Shown: positions 60,548 to 64,000 of the stretch, one piece after another
Layout of the letters: every line of letters begins with the position of its first letter
Position numbering within the stretch: the first letter of the stretch is position 1
NCBI GenBank assembly: GCA_047602465.1
Contig: JASGHF010000001.1
Location: 186,001 to 250,000, forward strand
Length of the DNA: 64,000 nucleotides
Source: JADZAI01 sp047602465
GTDB lineage: Bacteria; Pseudomonadota; Alphaproteobacteria; Micropepsales; Micropepsaceae
Reading direction: 5' to 3'
Position numbers and translations under genes: made by a program
The notes under the pieces: generated by a model
Told to the model about the DNA's origin: nothing
The model's database searches: none
What the model saw: only the letters and a program-made list of their open reading frames with translations

Positions 60548-61975
60548 TCAGCCGAAGATCGGCGGGCGCTTGTCCTTCCAGGGCCGCGCCTTCTCAAGCT
60601 GCGCGGCGATACGCAACAGCGTCGCCTCGTCGCCGAAACGGCCGACGAACTGAACGCCAATCGGCAGGCCGGCCTTGTTCCAGTGAAGCGGCAGATTGAT
60701 GGCCGGCTGACCCGTGGCGTTCTGGATGGCGGTGAAGGGAACGTAGTCGATGATCGGCGCGAACGCTTTTTGCGGGTCGCGTTCCGAGGTGTCGACCGTG
60801 CCGATGGGCAGCGGCGGGGCGCCGAGCGTGGGCGTCAGCCAGACGTCATAGGTGTTGTGCCAGGCTGCGGCGGTGCGGCCCGCTGCCTGGAGCATGGTGA
60901 TGGCGTTGAGATACTGGGCGGCGGTGATTTTCTTGCCGACCTCATAGAGCGCCATCGTGAGGCCCTGAACCGTCTTCGTGGACGGCTTGGTATTCGTCAG
61001 CATCGCGATGGTGTCGAGAATCTGGGAGAGGCCCGAGGCCCACACGGCCATGAAGCATTCCGACAGGACGGCGATGTCGAGCTGTGGTGAGGATTCCTCG
61101 ACCGTATGGCCGAGATCTTCGCAAAGCTGAGCGACGCTGCGGACGGCGGCGATGCAGTCGGCGTGAACCTTCTGGCCGGCGAGATTTTTGGTCGTGTAGC
61201 CGATCCGCAGTTTCCTGGGCTTGCGCTTGATCTCGTCAGTATAGGCATAGGCGACCGGCGGAGCGGGGTAGGGATCGCCGGGCTCGCCGCCATGGGTGGC
61301 GTCGAGTACGGCTGCGGTGTCGCGCACCGAGCGGGTGACGACGCCTTCCGCGATGAGGCCGCTCATCACATCGCCCAAATCAGGGCCGAGCGGATTGCGG
61401 CCGCGTGTCGGTTTGAGGCCGACGAGGCCGCAGCTCGAGGCCGGAATGCGGATGGAGCCGCCGCCGTCATTGGCGTGGGCGATGGGCACGATGCCGGCGG
61501 CCACGGCGGCGCCGGCCCCGCCGCTGGAGCCGCCCGGCGTGTGGTCGGTGTTCCAGGGGTTGCGGGCAGGACCGTAGAGGGTCGATTCCGTGATCGGCAG
61601 CAGGCCGTATTCCGGCACGTTCGTTTTGCCGAACGTATTGAAACCGGCCTTGTGGAAGCGTGTGGTCAGCGTGGAATCCCGCATATCCGGGAAGGCCGGC
61701 ATGTAGGCCGAACCCTGTCGGGTCGGCACGCCGACCATGGCGCCCATGATGTCCTTCATCAGGAACGGCACGCCGGCGAACGGACCTTTCAGCCTGGTCT
61801 TCGCGCGGGCGCGGGCCTGATCGAACAGGGGCAGGATGATGGCGTTCAGCCTGGGGTTGTGCGCTTCCGCCCGTGCGATGGCGGCTTCGAGCGCCTCAGC
61901 GGCGGAAATCTTCTTCTTGGCGATCAGGCCAGCGAGTCCGATTCCATCATAGTCAGCGTATTCCTTGAAGCTCAT
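60548..61975 (-). CDS. Amidase (amidase-signature family), tandem paralogue
   Basis: 475 residues. The triad is complete: Lys in GVPFLMKDIMG, cis-Ser in TPGGSSGGAGAAVAAG and nucleophile Ser in DGGGSIRIPASS. The C-terminal NATGQPAINLPLHWNKAGLP is a family block. It starts a three-gene minus-strand set (this gene, the frameshifted amidase, OsmC) with 11 nt between the amidases. Related enzymes include aryl acylamidases and nylon-oligomer hydrolases. Confidence 0.92.
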   Translation of the reverse strand: MSFKEYADYDGIGLAGLIAKKKISAAEALEAAIARAEAHNPRLNAIILPLFDQARARAKTRLKGPFAGVPFLMKDIMGAMVGVPTRQGSAYMPAFPDMRDSTLTTRFHKAGFNTFGKTNVPEYGLLPITESTLYGPARNPWNTDHTPGGSSGGAGAAVAAGIVPIAHANDGGGSIRIPASSCGLVGLKPTRGRNPLGPDLGDVMSGLIAEGVVTRSVRDTAAVLDATHGGEPGDPYPAPPVAYAYTDEIKRKPRKLRIGYTTKNLAGQKVHADCIAAVRSVAQLCEDLGHTVEESSPQLDIAVLSECFMAVWASGLSQILDTIAMLTNTKPSTKTVQGLTMALYEVGKKITAAQYLNAITMLQAAGRTAAAWHNTYDVWLTPTLGAPPLPIGTVDTSERDPQKAFAPIIDYVPFTAIQNATGQPAINLPLHWNKAGLPIGVQFVGRFGDEATLLRIAAQLEKARPWKDKRPPIFG

Positions 61976-62166
61976 ACGGCACTCTCCCCGGTTCCTTGCG
62001 GGCTGACGATGGACTGAAGAAACCGCGCGGGAAAGGGCGGCGTTTCGTCACGCTTGAGCGGGCGTTCCGCGCGATCTGCGTTGACTATCGCGCGACCGGC
62101 CGGCGGCGATATGGTCAGGCAAAGTTCGCCGGGCACGGCCGGACCATTTGGACGCCTGGGGGAGCG

Positions 62167-63021
62167 ATGGCGAACGCGAACAAGATACCGGTCTTCGAGG
62201 TTGTGTCGGAGTCTTACGGCTTCGCCTTCCGGAACATCGGCGAGATATTCTGGGCTTCGGCGCTGCCGTTCATCGTCCTGGCCGGGGCGCAGTTTCTGGT
62301 CAACCGGATGGTGATCGATGCCCAGCTCGCGATGCTGGAGGGCCGTGATAGCGCGGCCTTTTCGATGACAATCGTTGCAGGCGGCCTGGCGAACGGCCTG
62401 ATACAGGCCGCGCTCGTCGGCATCGTTGCAGCTGCGCTTCACCGCATGGTGCTTTTCGGGGAGCGTGCGCCGCGGCTGAGGTTCGGCCCGGTGGAACGGA
62501 AGTTCATTCTGGCGTCGGTCGTGTTCGGCCTGGCTCTGATCGTGCCGGGCCTGCTTCTCTTTCTGGTCACGCCGCCCGTTCCTGAGCCTTCCGGCTCTGT
62601 CGCAGGGATCATGCTGCTCATGCTGGTGATCTGCATCCTGTCCGTGTTCTTCATGATGGTCTTCCCGATCATCGTCGCAGAGGGAAAGATCGACACCAGA
62701 AGGTCGCTCGCCCTTATGAGCGGCAATTGGTGGAGGTTCGTCGGCGTCAACATCGTGGCTGGAATGCCTGTTGTTATCCTGGGCATCGTGATCGCAGCGG
62801 CGCTTCAAGATGCGCCGTTCACGCCGGGAGCGGCCCAGTCCCTTGCGGAGTTGAAAAGCGCGCTGATCTTCCAAAAGGAGACGGCGCTGGCGATGGCGGC
62901 AATGGACTTTGTTCTGACAGTCATCATCACGGCTGTGGGCGTCGGCGTTTTGTCGTTCAGCTACAAGGCGCTGAACGGACAGCCGCTGAGCGCAACGCTC
63001 GACACGCCGCCGCCGGAATAG
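62167..63021 (+). CDS. Multi-pass membrane protein, unknown
   Basis: 284 residues from the ATG at 62167, with GGGGGAG upstream. About six membrane helices, a cytoplasmic N-terminus with VFEVVSESYGFAFRNIGEIF, and SLALMSGNWWRFVGV before the fourth or fifth helix. The pattern resembles the membrane domain family found with glycerophosphodiester phosphodiesterases, but no enzyme domain is attached. Convergent with uvrA. Function unknown. Confidence 0.75.
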   Translation: MANANKIPVFEVVSESYGFAFRNIGEIFWASALPFIVLAGAQFLVNRMVIDAQLAMLEGRDSAAFSMTIVAGGLANGLIQAALVGIVAAALHRMVLFGERAPRLRFGPVERKFILASVVFGLALIVPGLLLFLVTPPVPEPSGSVAGIMLLMLVICILSVFFMMVFPIIVAEGKIDTRRSLALMSGNWWRFVGVNIVAGMPVVILGIVIAAALQDAPFTPGAAQSLAELKSALIFQKETALAMAAMDFVLTVIITAVGVGVLSFSYKALNGQPLSATLDTPPPE

Positions 63022-63029
63022 GCCGCGCG

Positions 63030-64000
<971 letters not shown>

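Overview
The window is gene-dense, high-GC chromosomal DNA from an alphaproteobacterium. The strongest pointers are the block nagZ-scpA-scpB-tatABC-serS-surE-pcm-nlpD-like followed by yajC-secD and trmFO, the linked xth/erpA/dgt genes, a glnB-glnA pair, TrmFO in place of a folate-independent system, and a DivJ/PleC-type histidine kinase. A Caulobacterales/Hyphomonadaceae-like organism fits best, but this is inference from family resemblance and gene order. I see no phage, plasmid, insertion sequence, CRISPR array, rRNA or tRNA.

Region 1 (1-12.4 kb): a truncated TauD-like dioxygenase; an operon of two PaaG-type enoyl-CoA hydratases around an acyl-CoA ligase, preceded by three 16-bp tandem repeats; a GGDEF cyclase; a coniferyl-aldehyde-type dehydrogenase; a membrane histidine kinase; an old-yellow-enzyme-family reductase; parE; and a secreted esterase. 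Region 2 (12.4-20.6 kb): a Cys-rich secreted protein with three internal repeats, a rhlE-type DEAD-box helicase with a long leader, small secreted proteins, an aminotransferase, and glnB-glnA behind a sigma-54-type promoter. Region 3 (20.9-34.4 kb): flavin monooxygenase, NTF2-like protein, APH-family kinase, thiolase-fold protein, a free-standing SecD P1-head-like protein, phosphatase, amidase, nnr, a TTC38-like protein, ilvD, and a Baeyer-Villiger-type monooxygenase. The ilvD/monooxygenase gap holds a perfect FNR/FixK box.

Region 4 (34.4-51.5 kb): DUF4139 protein, xth, erpA, dgt, then three genes where argS usually lies (one with a stop at codon 3, one an internally deleted YdeI-family relic), then the SPOR-nagZ-scpAB-ABC-tatABC-serS-surE-pcm-nlpD-like run that joins cell-envelope maintenance, chromosome segregation and protein export. 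Region 5 (51.5-64 kb): methyltransferase and DUF815 ATPase divergent from yajC-secD. secF is absent and a PuuD-like membrane protein follows. Then come a short phytoene-synthase-family gene, trmFO, two paralogous secreted proteins built on an 11-residue V-x-SFPD repeat (I suspect the knotted Septknot fold), OsmC, two tandem amidases, a membrane protein and the 3' part of uvrA.

Four reading frames are broken within 54.6-60.4 kb. At least three are restored by removing one base, and in two of those the repaired site becomes GAATC, a GANTC (CcrM) motif. Local sequencing or assembly error is therefore a live alternative to real gene decay there.
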